NCBI GenBank assembly: GCA_035551675.1
Contig: DASZMV010000088.1
Location: 32,253-96,252, forward strand
Reading direction: 5' to 3'
Length of the DNA: 64,000 nt
Source: JAFECT01 sp035551675
Lineage (GTDB): Bacteria; Pseudomonadota; Alphaproteobacteria; Caulobacterales; Caulobacteraceae
Made by a program: the position numbers and the translations under genes. The notes below the pieces were generated by a model. That model was not told where the DNA came from and did no database searches. It was given only the letters and a program-made list of their open reading frames with translations. Positions 22,424-30,446 of the stretch are shown piece by piece; the stretch's first letter is position 1, and each line of letters opens with the position of its first letter.

Positions 22424-24226
22424 TCACTCGTCCTCATCTTCGCTCTCCGCGGTCGTGCCGGCAGTCGGCGCCGGCGGCGCCTCCACCGCGCGGTTGGTGA
22501 CGCCGATGATTTCGGCGCCGGGGAAGGCGCGTTTGAGGTCGAGGACGAAGGGGTCCTGGTCGATGGCGGCGCGGACTTCGGCCTTGGCGCGCTGTTCGCG
22601 CTCCCACTGGCTTTCGCCGCCGCCGCCGCCTTGGGCCGCGATCAGCCAGGGCCGGCCGGTCCATTCGCGCAGGCGCATGGCCAGGCGCTTGATCAGGTCG
22701 GCCGGCGCCTTGGGCGCGGGTTCGAACTCGATGGCGCCGGGGCGGAAGGACACCAGGCGCACGAAGCGGTCGACGTCCATCTTCAGGCTGATGTCGCGCT
22801 TGGCGGCGATCAGATCCATGACCTCGTCGAAGGATTGCGGATTGGCGAGCACGTGGGTCTGCGCCGCCGCGACCATGCGCGGCTGAGCCCGCGCGCCGAA
22901 CTGCGCGACGGTTCCACCGCCGCCGCCTCCGCCGCCTGACGGCGCGCCGCCGCTGGGCGCGGCGCCCGACTGCAGGCGCTTCAGCGCTTCTTCCGGTCCC
23001 GGCAGGTCGCTGGCGTAGGCGATGCGCACGATGGCCATTTCGGCGGCGGCAGCGGGATCGGGCGCGCGGCGGACTTCGTCGTAGGCCTTCAGCAGCATCT
23101 GCCAGACGCGGGCCAGCGATCCCGCACTGACCGCAGCGCCGAGCGCGGCCATGCGCTGGGCCTGGTCGTTGGGCAGGCGCGTGGCGTCGGGGCCGAGCGT
23201 CTTGGCGACGGTGGAGCCGTGCGCGTGTTCGAGCAGGTCGGAGACGATCTGCACGGGATCGGCGCCGAAACCGTAGAGGGTGCGAAACTGTTCGAGCGCC
23301 TCGGCGGTGCGGCCGCCCATCAGGCTTTCGAACAGTTGGATGGTCTGGGCGCGGTCGGCGAGGCCGAGCATGTCGCGCACCACCTCGGCCTTGATGATCT
23401 GACCGCGGTCGGCCTGGACCAGCGCCTGGTCGAGCAGGCTGAGACCGTCGCGGACGGAGCCTTCGGCGGCGCGCGCGATCAGCGCGAGGCCTTCGCTTTC
23501 GACCAGGGCGCCTTCGGCGGCGCAGACCTTTTCCAGGTGCTTGACCAGGACCTCGGGTTCGACGCGGCGCAGGTCGAAGCGCTGAGTGCGCGAGAGGATG
23601 GTCACCGGGACCTTGCGAATCTCGGTGGTGGCGAAGATGAACTTCACGTGCGGCGGCGGCTCTTCCAGCGTCTTCAACAGCGCGTTGAACGCCGCGGTCG
23701 AGAGCATGTGCACTTCGTCGATGATGTAGACCTTGTTGCGCGCCTCGACCGGCGAATAGCGCGCGCCGTCGAGCAGTTCGCGCATCTCGTCGACCTTGGT
23801 GCGCGAGGCGGCGTCGAGTTCGAGCACGTCGATGTGGCGGCCCTCGATGATCGAGCGGCAGTGACGGCCTTCGACGGTCAGGTCGACGGACGGTTGGTGC
23901 ACGCTGTCGCTGTCGTAGTTCAGCGCGCGGGCGAGCAGGCGCGCGGTCGTGGTCTTGCCCACGCCCCTGACGCCGGTGAGCATGAAGGCGTGGGCGATGC
24001 GGCCGGTGGCGAAGGCGTTGGTGAGGGTCCTGACCATGGCTTCCTGGCCGATCAGGTCCTCGAAGGTGCGCGGGCGGTATTTACGCGCCAGCACCGTGTA
24101 GGCGGCGCCGTCGGTGGTCGGGGCTGTGGCGGGAGGCCCTCCGAACATGTCGGAGGTGTTTTCGTCGCGCGCTTGCGTCTCAGGCCCGTCGGTTTGGCTG
24201 TCGAGGGTGAGATCGGCGTCGGTCAT
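22424..24226 (-). CDS. dnaX: DNA polymerase III subunits gamma and tau
   Basis: 600 residues from the ATG at 24226; a TTG three codons up is less likely. This is the clamp-loader ATPase of the replisome. After an acidic N-terminal leader, VLARKYRPRTFEDLIGQEAM opens the AAA+ domain; Walker A is GVRGVGKTTTARLL, the zinc site is shortened (the insert between Walker A and B holds HCRSIIEGRHIDVLELDAAS rather than the four-cysteine cluster), and the DExx box sits in VYIIDEVHMLS. A Gly-rich linker of about ten glycines near residue 435 precedes the tau-type C-terminal part. Upstream on the same strand is the SRP RNA gene. Confidence 0.96.
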   Translation of the reverse strand: MTDADLTLDSQTDGPETQARDENTSDMFGGPPATAPTTDGAAYTVLARKYRPRTFEDLIGQEAMVRTLTNAFATGRIAHAFMLTGVRGVGKTTTARLLARALNYDSDSVHQPSVDLTVEGRHCRSIIEGRHIDVLELDAASRTKVDEMRELLDGARYSPVEARNKVYIIDEVHMLSTAAFNALLKTLEEPPPHVKFIFATTEIRKVPVTILSRTQRFDLRRVEPEVLVKHLEKVCAAEGALVESEGLALIARAAEGSVRDGLSLLDQALVQADRGQIIKAEVVRDMLGLADRAQTIQLFESLMGGRTAEALEQFRTLYGFGADPVQIVSDLLEHAHGSTVAKTLGPDATRLPNDQAQRMAALGAAVSAGSLARVWQMLLKAYDEVRRAPDPAAAAEMAIVRIAYASDLPGPEEALKRLQSGAAPSGGAPSGGGGGGGGTVAQFGARAQPRMVAAAQTHVLANPQSFDEVMDLIAAKRDISLKMDVDRFVRLVSFRPGAIEFEPAPKAPADLIKRLAMRLREWTGRPWLIAAQGGGGGESQWEREQRAKAEVRAAIDQDPFVLDLKRAFPGAEIIGVTNRAVEAPPAPTAGTTAESEDEDE

Positions 24227-24267
24227 GATGTCCAAAGAAGAGACGAGATTCGCGCTTTCCGGGCGGT

Positions 24268-24287
24268 GAACCGGTTTCCACTTCGCC
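24268..24287. repeat. Dispersed repeat family E, copy 2 (core)
   Basis: GAACCGGTTTCCACTTCGCC, identical over 20 bases to the block at 20554-20573. It lies between ffs and dnaX and is framed by a short GCGCTTTC/GAAAGCGC inverted pair, so it may form a hairpin after the SRP RNA. Confidence 0.6.
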
Positions 24288-24308
24288 TGAAAGCGCGAGG
24301 GGAGAGGT

Positions 24309-24401
24309 GGAGACTGGACATCGACCCGAGGGTGATCTCGTTGCGGCTGCTTCCTTCCGGACCTGACCGGGTTGGCGAGGCCATCGTCCGCGCCAGTCTC
24401 C
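24309..24401 (-). ncRNA. ffs: Signal recognition particle RNA (4.5S type)
   Basis: On the minus strand the gene contains GGTCAGGTCCGGAAGGAAGC, the near-invariant domain IV tip that binds Ffh. The ends pair: GGAGACTGG at the 5' end with CCAGTCTCC at the 3' end, enclosing about 93 nt, the length of small bacterial SRP RNAs. The location directly upstream of dnaX on the same strand is the usual one for alphaproteobacteria. The ends are set by the outer helix and may be off by a few bases. Confidence 0.92.
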
Positions 24402-24453
24402 GGGTCCTAATATCGCGGTCCGGAGGGCGGGGTGCAAGCCGCGGCGTGGCTTA

Positions 24454-24758
24454 AGGGAGTCCACGGACCACACGGAAGGCACGGAAAAGCTGGGGATTGA
24501 GCGGCCCATCTATCGGCAAGCGAAGCTTTTGCCGCAGGCCGGCCAAGGGAGTCCACGGACACACACGGACACACACGGACGGCGTTGCGGGCCGTTCGGG
24601 CGTTGCGACCAAATTGGAAGGAATGCGGCGCAAAGCGCCGCTTTGCAGGCTTTCGGACGCGAGGCCGCACCTTGCACAATTTCCGTGTGCGTCCGTGTGG
24701 GTCCGCGGTCCAAATTTTTTGTTTTTTCCGTGAGTTCCGTGCGGTCCGTGGACTCTCT
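24454..24758. repeat. Nested short-word inverted repeats (CACACGG type), no gene
   Basis: The 355 bp between ffs and the next gene hold no gene. Outer arms: GGGAGTCCACGGACCACACGG (24455 on) and its partner near 24737-24757 (CCGTGCGGTCCGTGGACTCTC). Inside is a second pair: GGGAGTCCACGGACACACAC (24547 on) and CCGTGTGCGTCCGTGTGGGT (24683 on), with a centre holding CAAAGCGCCGCTTTG. It looks like one element inserted into another of its kind. Confidence 0.8.
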
Positions 24759-25059
24759 ATTCCTGATCGTGGCCGAAGACCGCTCGGCTGGCGGAGGCGA
24801 ATTCGATCTGGCTGGCGTCGAATTCGAAGTAGCCGCAGGCCTGGGTGAAGACGGCGACGCCGGCGCCGTCGGCGCTGACGACCAGGAAGGCGGCGTTGAA
24901 CTGGGCGTGGGAGCCGTCGGCGAAGCTGATTTCGAGGCCCTCGCTGAAGTCGTCGTCGGTCAGGCCGGCCTGGCGGATCTGGTCGGCGGTGCGGTGCAGG
25001 TACGCCGCCAGGGGGTCGGCGAAGCGGCCGAGGATGGGGTCGTCGTCGACGGCGCTCAT
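24757..25059 (-). CDS. Hypothetical acidic protein
   Basis: 100 residues, ATG at 25059, no signal peptide, strongly acidic (SAVDDDPILGRFADPLAAYL at the N-terminus; GLTDDDFSEGLEISFADGSH in the middle). The second half alternates hydrophobic and polar residues (FNAAFLVVSADGAGVAVFTQ), suggesting a small alpha/beta domain. No family recognised. It follows the exported protein at 25085 by 25 bp and may be cotranscribed with it. Its stop overlaps the end of the outer repeat arm, so the last few codons may come from the repeat. Confidence 0.55.
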   Translation of the reverse strand: MSAVDDDPILGRFADPLAAYLHRTADQIRQAGLTDDDFSEGLEISFADGSHAQFNAAFLVVSADGAGVAVFTQACGYFEFDASQIEFASASRAVFGHDQE

Positions 25060-25084
25060 TTTAGCAAACTCATGGGGGGGTTCC

Positions 25085-25501
25085 TTACGGCTTGGGCTGG
25101 TAGGCGCGCACGACCCAGCGGCACTGGGCGGTCTTGCAGTTGTCGAAACCGATCATCAGCACATAGTCGCCGGGCTTGAGCTGGGCATGGAAGCCGGGGT
25201 CGCCCTCGGCCACGGTCTGGCCGTTCTGCTGCAGGATCAGGCCGATGTCGGCGCAGTCCTCGCCGCAGGAGGCGACCAGGGCGTACTTGCCGTCGGCGGG
25301 GATGGAAACCTTGACCTCGCCGGTCTTGCCCTGAAGGGCGGCGCCTTCGAAGGTCAGGCCGTCGACCGGGGCGCCGAAGCCGGCGGCGTCCATTTCCTTG
25401 AGCTGGGCGTTGGCCCAATCGGACGGGGCCGCCGGGGCCGCCGCCGCCGCGCCCGCGATCAGGGCGGCCAGCGCGCCCACAGCCAAAGCCTTGCCGAACA
25501 T
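25085..25501 (-). CDS. Exported protein of unknown function
   Basis: 138 residues from the ATG at 25501, preceded by GGGAGAG; the longer frame adds a basic non-secretory stub. Signal peptide MFGKALAVGALAALIAGAAA is followed by a beta-rich domain with paired cysteines (CGEDCADIGLIL and NCKTAQCRW), likely disulfides. The patterns YALVASCGEDCADIGLILQQ and PGDYVLMIGFDNC recall the pre-peptidase C-terminal (PPC)-like beta-sandwich seen in many secreted proteins. No assigned function. Pairs with the downstream hypothetical gene. Confidence 0.65.
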   Translation of the reverse strand: MFGKALAVGALAALIAGAAAAAPAAPSDWANAQLKEMDAAGFGAPVDGLTFEGAALQGKTGEVKVSIPADGKYALVASCGEDCADIGLILQQNGQTVAEGDPGFHAQLKPGDYVLMIGFDNCKTAQCRWVVRAYQPKP

Positions 25502-25616
25502 CGGAACTCTCCCACCCTCACCGCGCGCGCAGACCGCACGGCGGCGTGCGAGCGTCAAGCGACAGTCGCGTGACCGGGTTTCAAGCGGCTAACGGCGGCG
25601 CGCGGCTAAACCGTGG

Positions 25617-25795
25617 CGGAGGGGAACACGAAGGCCACGAAGGGCACGAAGGACACAAAGAAGGATGGAAGGCGGCTTCGCCGCTTTAGGAGCGCGCCGA
25701 AGGCGCAGTCAGGGTCCCCTCGCCGATCCGGTTTGATCTGCGACATCTTCGTGATCTTCGTGGCCCTTCGTGGCCTTCGTGTTCCCCTTCTCGAC
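25617..25795. repeat. Short-word inverted repeat (CACGAAGG type)
   Basis: Left arm GAACACGAAGGCCACGAAGG(GCACGAAGGACACAAAG) from 25623 and right arm CTTCGTGATCTTCGTGGCCC plus TTCGTGGCCTTCGTGTTC to 25789 enclose about 85 bp that include GGCGGCTTCGCCGC and GCGCCGAAGGCGC palindromes. The 25502-25857 gap holds this element and the nudC leader, no gene. Confidence 0.75.
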
Positions 25796-25857
25796 CTCCC
25801 CTCCCCACCGCCGTTTGGGGGTTCGCGTCGCGGGCGGATGGCGCTAAGCACACGGCC

Positions 25858-26796
25858 ATGCCGCTCGAGGCCTATGTCAATACGTTTGCGGGCAATCCGC
25901 TGGACCGGGGCGGGGATCTTCGGACCGACAAGGCGTGGCTGGAGACGCATGCGGCCGACCCCGAGGCGATGGCGGTAGCGCTGTGGACCGGCATGCCGCT
26001 GGTGGAAGCGGCGCCGGAAGGCGGGCGGCGGTTGGCCTATCTGCGCGCGGACCTGGCGCGCGACGCGGTGCGCGGCGATCAGGAGCGGATGCTGTTCCTG
26101 GGATTGCACGACAAGACGCCGGTGTTCGCGGTGGAGTTCGAGGGATCGGCGGATCCGGCGGACGGGCCGTTGCGCGGGCTGGGCGCGTTCGAGGAGCTGC
26201 GCGGTCTGGCGCTCGCCCTCCCCGGCCCCGAGGCCGGCATCTGCGCCACGGCGAAGAGCCTGTTCGACTGGCGCCGACGGCATCGGTTCTGTTCGGCCTG
26301 CGGGCACGAAAGCGAGACCTCGGACGGCGGCTGGAAGCGCGTCTGTCCCAACTGCAAGGCCGAACATTTCCCGCGCACCGATCCGGTGACCATCATGCTG
26401 CCGGTGTTCGGCGACAACTGCCTGCTCGGCCGTGCCGCGTCGTGGCCGAAGGGGCGGATGTCGGCGCTGGCGGGGTTCGTGGAGCCGGGCGAATCGATCG
26501 AGGAGGCGTGCGCACGCGAGCTGAAGGAAGAGGCGGGGTTGCAGGCGCGGCGCGTGATCTATCACTCGAGCCAGCCGTGGCCGTGGCCGTCGAACTTGAT
26601 GATCGGTTTGATCGCCGAAGTGGAAAGCGAAGACGCGCGCGCCGACGAAAGCGAACTGGAAGAGGTGCGCTGGTTCACCCGCGACGAGGCCAAGGCGATG
26701 GTGGCGGCGGACGCGGCCGCGCCGGTCGCGATCGCGCCCCCGCTGGCGATCGCGCACCATCTGATCAAGGCGTGGTCGGAGGGGTTTCCGAAATAA
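25858..26796 (+). CDS. nudC: NAD(+) diphosphatase / decapping hydrolase NudC
   Basis: 312 residues. NudC cleaves NADH and NAD+ to NMN(H) and AMP, and removes NAD caps from RNA. The zinc ribbon is C145, C148, C163, C166 (CSACGH and CPNCKA), the Nudix box is G206 to L228 (GFVEPGESIEEACARELKEE), and the subfamily marker SQPWPWPSN (238-246) follows, as in the NADH-specific SQPWPFPxS. The N-terminal NUDIX-like domain is present. It stands alone on the plus strand and ends at composite element B copy 2. Confidence 0.95.
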   Translation: MPLEAYVNTFAGNPLDRGGDLRTDKAWLETHAADPEAMAVALWTGMPLVEAAPEGGRRLAYLRADLARDAVRGDQERMLFLGLHDKTPVFAVEFEGSADPADGPLRGLGAFEELRGLALALPGPEAGICATAKSLFDWRRRHRFCSACGHESETSDGGWKRVCPNCKAEHFPRTDPVTIMLPVFGDNCLLGRAASWPKGRMSALAGFVEPGESIEEACARELKEEAGLQARRVIYHSSQPWPWPSNLMIGLIAEVESEDARADESELEEVRWFTRDEAKAMVAADAAAPVAIAPPLAIAHHLIKAWSEGFPK

Positions 26797-26805
26797 GAGT
26801 GCGGC

Positions 26806-27053
26806 GCACCGTCCTCCCGTCCTGAGACGGGAGGACCGGACTGAGCGAAGCTCAGGCCAGGAGGGCAAGTGTTTGGAGCCCAGTACGGTCGAAGGTGATC
26901 GTGTCAGGAAATGGCGCCTGAGCTGAGCGTCGCGTTCACGCACCCCTTCACTCATCACGCACCGTCGCGGGCTGCAAACACTTGCCCTCCTGGCCTGCGC
27001 CGAAGGCGCAGTCCGGTCCCCCCGCCTCTTGGGCGGGGGGACGTGCGTCGCGC
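26806..27053. repeat. Composite inverted-repeat element B, copy 2 (convergent junction)
   Basis: The same organisation as at 12413: arm with TCCTCCCGTCCTGAGACGGG, conserved centre (GAAGGTGATCGTG, GTCGCGTTCACGCACCCCTT), inverted arm ending CCCCCCGCCTCTTGGGCGGG. It exactly fills the gap between nudC and the convergent permease gene, whose stop is two bases beyond. Confidence 0.9.
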
Positions 27054-27054
27054 T

Positions 27055-28587
27055 TTATTGTTTTTCGAGTGTGCGCGCCGCCCGGGCTGGCGTTTCGCCC
27101 TTGCCGTCGACGGCGTAGTTGGCGTGTTGCATGGCGGTGACGGGGATGGTGTTTACCAGGGGGCGGAGCGCGTTCAGCAGGCGTTGGTCGTTGGCGCGTT
27201 TGGGCGATATCAGGATCACCGCGTCGTAGGGCGGGATGGCGTTTTTTGGGTCCGTCAAAATCAATAGGTGGTCGGCGGCGATGCGGCCGTCGCTTGAAAA
27301 GGCCGAGATGACGTCGACGTCGCCGCTTTCCAGCGCGCGGTACATGAAGGTGGGCTGGAAGGACTTCTTGGCCTTGAAGTCGAGGCCGTAGGCGGCGTCG
27401 AGTTTGCTCCATTCGGGGCGGGAGAAGAATTCCACATCGCCGCCGATGACGAGACTGGGCGCGACGCGGGCGAGGTCGGCGATGGAGCGGACGCCCAGCG
27501 CATGGGCGCGCGCCTCGGTCATCGCCAGCGCGTAGGCGTTCTCGAAGCCGAGCGGGCCGACGACGGTGACGCCGTAGCGGCGTTTCAGCTCGCGGGTCAG
27601 TTCGGTCAAGAGTTGCGCGCGCGGCGGCGTGTCCTTGCGGTCGAGCACGTTGGTCCACAGGGTGCCGGAGTAGTCGACATAGACGTCGATGTCGTTGGCG
27701 GCCAATGCACGGAAGGCGACGGCGGAGCCGAGGCCCTCGCGCAGGTCGGTCTTGGCACGGGCGGCGTCGAGCCGGTGTTCGATGAGCGCGGCGAGAATGA
27801 ACTGTTCGCTGAAGTTCTTGGCGCCGACGACGTAGGTGGCTTGCGCCGGATGGATCAGCGGCGCGGCCGCGGCGGCGGTTCCGATCAAGAGGCCCGCGAG
27901 GCCGGCCAGCATGCGCTTACCGTCGCTCTTCGCCGCGCCGGACTCGATCAGGGCCAGCAGGCCGTCGGCGATGAGCGCGAGCGCGGCCGAGGCGGCGCAG
28001 CCGAAGATGACGAACACCCAGTTTTCGGTCTGCAGGCCGGTGAAGATGTAGTTGCCGAGGCTGGTCTGGCCAACCGGCGTAGCCAGGGTCGCGGTGCCGA
28101 CCACCCACACCGCCGAGGTGCGCACGCCGGCCATGAACACCGGCGAGGCGACCGGCGCTTCGATCAACAGCAGGCGCTGCCAGCCGGAGAAACCGAGCGC
28201 GCGACCAGCGTCGTCGAGACCCTTGGGCACGCCGCGCAGCGCCGCCGTGCCGTTCCTCAGGATCGGCAGCATGGAATAGAGCGTCAGCGCCAGCAGCGAC
28301 GGCAAGAACCCGAGCGCCGAGAAGCCGGCGCCGAACACCGCCTTGCTGGCGGCCGACAACAGCAGGAGCAGCGGATAGAACAGGGCGAGCAGCGCCAGCG
28401 ACGGGATGGTCTGGATCAGGCCCGCGACGCCGAGCGCCGCGACGCGGACCGCGTGGTTGCGGCCGGCGAGCACGGCGAGCGGCGCCGCGATCAGGAACCC
28501 GAGCGCCAGCGCCGAGGCGCTGAGCAGCACATGGGCGCCGAGATATTCGGGAAGTAACCGCCACGCCGCAGACCATCTGTCGTCCAC
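27055..28587 (-). CDS. ABC transporter permease fused to substrate-binding domain (glycine betaine/choline type, ProW-ProX / OpuC-like)
   Basis: 510 residues from a GTG at 28587 with GAGAGGAGG seven bases upstream; the frame is open further but reads as arginine-rich shadow of kdsB. Residues 15-210 hold a six-helix permease with the EAA-like loop (GVPKGLDDAGRALGFSGWQR) of the OpuCB family. Residues 230-500 form an OpuAC-type binding domain outside the membrane (YVVGAKNFSEQFILAALIEH, VDYSGTLWTNVL, ALESGDVDVISAFSSDGRIA). The fusion is known from compatible-solute importers. No ATPase gene is adjacent, which such a permease needs. It starts 13 bp after kdsB and is probably cotranscribed. Confidence 0.87.
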   Translation of the reverse strand: MDDRWSAAWRLLPEYLGAHVLLSASALALGFLIAAPLAVLAGRNHAVRVAALGVAGLIQTIPSLALLALFYPLLLLLSAASKAVFGAGFSALGFLPSLLALTLYSMLPILRNGTAALRGVPKGLDDAGRALGFSGWQRLLLIEAPVASPVFMAGVRTSAVWVVGTATLATPVGQTSLGNYIFTGLQTENWVFVIFGCAASAALALIADGLLALIESGAAKSDGKRMLAGLAGLLIGTAAAAAPLIHPAQATYVVGAKNFSEQFILAALIEHRLDAARAKTDLREGLGSAVAFRALAANDIDVYVDYSGTLWTNVLDRKDTPPRAQLLTELTRELKRRYGVTVVGPLGFENAYALAMTEARAHALGVRSIADLARVAPSLVIGGDVEFFSRPEWSKLDAAYGLDFKAKKSFQPTFMYRALESGDVDVISAFSSDGRIAADHLLILTDPKNAIPPYDAVILISPKRANDQRLLNALRPLVNTIPVTAMQHANYAVDGKGETPARAARTLEKQ

Positions 28588-28600
28588 GGCGCGCCTCCTC

Positions 28601-29341
28601 TCAGCTTTCGGTGCGCGCGGCGTGGGCGCGGGCGGCGTCGAGATCGGCCGGGGTGTCGACGGAGATCGGCGCGGCGTCGGTGACGGCGGCCCAGATCTGC
28701 ATCCCCGCCTCCAGCGCGCGCAGCTGTTCGAGCTTTTCGCGTTTCTCCAGCGGCGAGGGCGCAAGGTCGGTGAACCGCATCAGGGCGTCGCGGCGATAGC
28801 CGTAGACGCCCACATGGCGCCACACGGTTGCGTCGCCATAAAGCGTGGAGCGGGTGAAGTAGAGCGCGCGGCCGCGCTCGCCCGAAGGCTCCATCGCCAG
28901 CACGGCCTTCACCACGTCGGGGTTGGCGCGGTCGGTCGCGTCGCTCTCGGGCGCGACCACGGTGGCGATGTCGCAGGCGGGGACGTCGGCCAACAGCCTG
29001 GCGGTGAGAGCGATCACCTTGGGATCGACGAAGGGCATGTCGCCCTGGAGGTTGATCACCGCGTCGCAGCGGCCGTCCGGGTCGAGCGCCTGCAGCGCCG
29101 CGCGGATGCGGTCGGAACCCGAGGGCAGACGAGGGTCGGTGAGCACCGCGCGGCCCCCGGCTTTTTCCACAGCGTCGACGATGGCGGCGTCGCCGGCGGC
29201 CACCGCCACGGGGCCGACGCCTGCGGCTTCGGCCCGGCGCAGCACGCGCACGATCATGGGGACCCCGCCGATCTCGGCCAGGGGTTTGTCGGGAAGCCGG
29301 GTGGCGGCCATCCGCGCCGGGATCAGGACGATGGGATTCAC
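28601..29341 (-). CDS. kdsB: 3-deoxy-manno-octulosonate cytidylyltransferase
   Basis: 246 residues from a GTG at 29341 (MNPIVLIPARMAATRLPDKP), preceded by GGGGGAG. It activates Kdo with CTP for lipopolysaccharide core synthesis, in the cytoplasm. The nucleotidyl-transfer loop PARMAATRLPDKPLA, the INLQGDMPF motif (Mg/CTP site) and the H-x-G-x-Y-x-Y-R pattern (WRHVGVYGYRRDALMRF) are all present, and the length is normal. It shares an operon with the betaine-type permease, an unusual partner. Confidence 0.96.
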   Translation of the reverse strand: MNPIVLIPARMAATRLPDKPLAEIGGVPMIVRVLRRAEAAGVGPVAVAAGDAAIVDAVEKAGGRAVLTDPRLPSGSDRIRAALQALDPDGRCDAVINLQGDMPFVDPKVIALTARLLADVPACDIATVVAPESDATDRANPDVVKAVLAMEPSGERGRALYFTRSTLYGDATVWRHVGVYGYRRDALMRFTDLAPSPLEKREKLEQLRALEAGMQIWAAVTDAAPISVDTPADLDAARAHAARTES

Positions 29342-29466
29342 GCGGCTCCCCCGCGGGTTCGGGACGACCCGGTTGCGCAAGCGCCGGTAGCGTGTAAGAG
29401 ACGCGGGCGCAAGAATCGGGGTCTGTTCAGGCCTCTTTCCCCATTTCCGAAGGGCGTTTGGCGGGC

Positions 29467-30195
29467 ATGAGCGGCGATCTCGAACTGAACAAGATTCTGG
29501 GCGCGGGCCTGGCCACGGCGCTGGTGTTCCTGGGCGTGCGCGAGGTCTCGATCCACATGTTCGAGCATGAGCCGCCTGAGCACCCGGGCTATGCCATCGC
29601 CGTGCCGGAAGAGACCTCGGGCGGCGGTCCCGCCGCGCCGGTCCTGCCGCCGGATTGGGGCACCGTCTTGAAGACCGCCGACCTGACCGCCGGCCAGGGC
29701 GTCTTCGCCAAGTGCCAGTCCTGTCACAACGACGCCGCCGGCGCGCCGGCCAAGATCGGCCCCAACCTGTATGGGGTGGTGGGCCGCCCGATCGCGACCT
29801 TCCCGGGCTTCGCCTATTCCGACGCGATGAAGGCCCACGCGGCGAAGGAGAAGGTCTGGGGCTACGACCAGCTCTTCGTCTATCTCAACAACCCGCAGTC
29901 GGTGGTGCCGGGCACCAAGATGACCTTCGTGGGCGATCCCTCGCCGACCGACCGGGTCAATCTGATCGCCTGGCTGCGCTCGCAGGGTTCGACCGGCTAC
30001 GCGATCCCCGCCCCCGATCCCAAGCGCCAGCCCGCGGCCGCGGCGCCCGCCGGCGCCAAGGGCGTGACCACAGCGCCCAGCACCGCGACGGGTCAGGCGA
30101 GCCAGGGCGCGCCGCTGCAGCAGACCTCGCCCACCGCGCAGAGCGGCGGCGGTCCCGGCACCGGCGCCAAGCCGTCCGAGAAGCCTAAGAAGTAA
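29467..30195 (+). CDS. Membrane-anchored class I cytochrome c (CycM / c552-like)
   Basis: 242 residues. An uncleaved N-terminal helix (residues 8-26) anchors it to the inner membrane with the haem domain in the periplasm. Haem is attached at C83-Q-S-C86-H87, and M152 in PGTKMTF is the expected axial ligand. The IGPNLYGVVGRPIATFPGFA segment is typical of mitochondrial-like cytochrome c / CycM, which passes electrons from the bc1 complex to cytochrome oxidase. The C-terminal 50 residues are a Pro/Ala/Ser/Thr-rich tail not needed for haem binding. It is divergent from kdsB across a 125-bp promoter gap. Confidence 0.93.
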   Translation: MSGDLELNKILGAGLATALVFLGVREVSIHMFEHEPPEHPGYAIAVPEETSGGGPAAPVLPPDWGTVLKTADLTAGQGVFAKCQSCHNDAAGAPAKIGPNLYGVVGRPIATFPGFAYSDAMKAHAAKEKVWGYDQLFVYLNNPQSVVPGTKMTFVGDPSPTDRVNLIAWLRSQGSTGYAIPAPDPKRQPAAAAPAGAKGVTTAPSTATGQASQGAPLQQTSPTAQSGGGPGTGAKPSEKPKK

Positions 30196-30238
30196 GCGAA
30201 CGCCGTTCGACCTCGGCCGCACGTTATCCCTTATATTC

Positions 30239-30394
30239 CCGTCATCCCGGGCTTGTCCCGGGACCCGGGGTTCGCGTGTGAACTCTTCTGGTGGAAGGTT
30301 CGCGCAACCCCGGAACGGGGTCCGGGGTGACGTGCTCACACAGCCCTAGTTGCGAGCTGAACGCTGGGTCCCGGGACAAGCCCCGGGATGACGG
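30239..30394. repeat. Inverted-repeat element C, copy 2
   Basis: The same arms as at 22268 (CCGTCATCCCGGGCTTGTCC and GGACAAGCCCCGGGATGACGG), but the core is reversed: GGTTCGCGTGTGAACTCTTC comes first and GTTGCGAGCTGAAC last. It has an extra CCCGGAACGGGGTCCGGGG segment. It lies between the convergent cytochrome c and NlpC/P60 genes. Confidence 0.85.
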
Positions 30395-30446
30395 GAAATA
30401 TTGGATGGTATTGGTCCGCTTGCGCGCGGATGAGCGGCCGCTCTGA

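Noticed and set aside
24540..24585. CGGACACACACGGACACACACGG looked at as CRISPR or simple tandem array
   Set aside because: It is one arm of an inverted word-repeat element with a partner at 24683; no regular spacers. No CRISPR array or cas gene was seen in the window.
26911..27267. Plus-strand frame starting in element B copy 2 and running into the permease gene
   Set aside because: It begins in the repeat and continues antisense to a well-supported gene.
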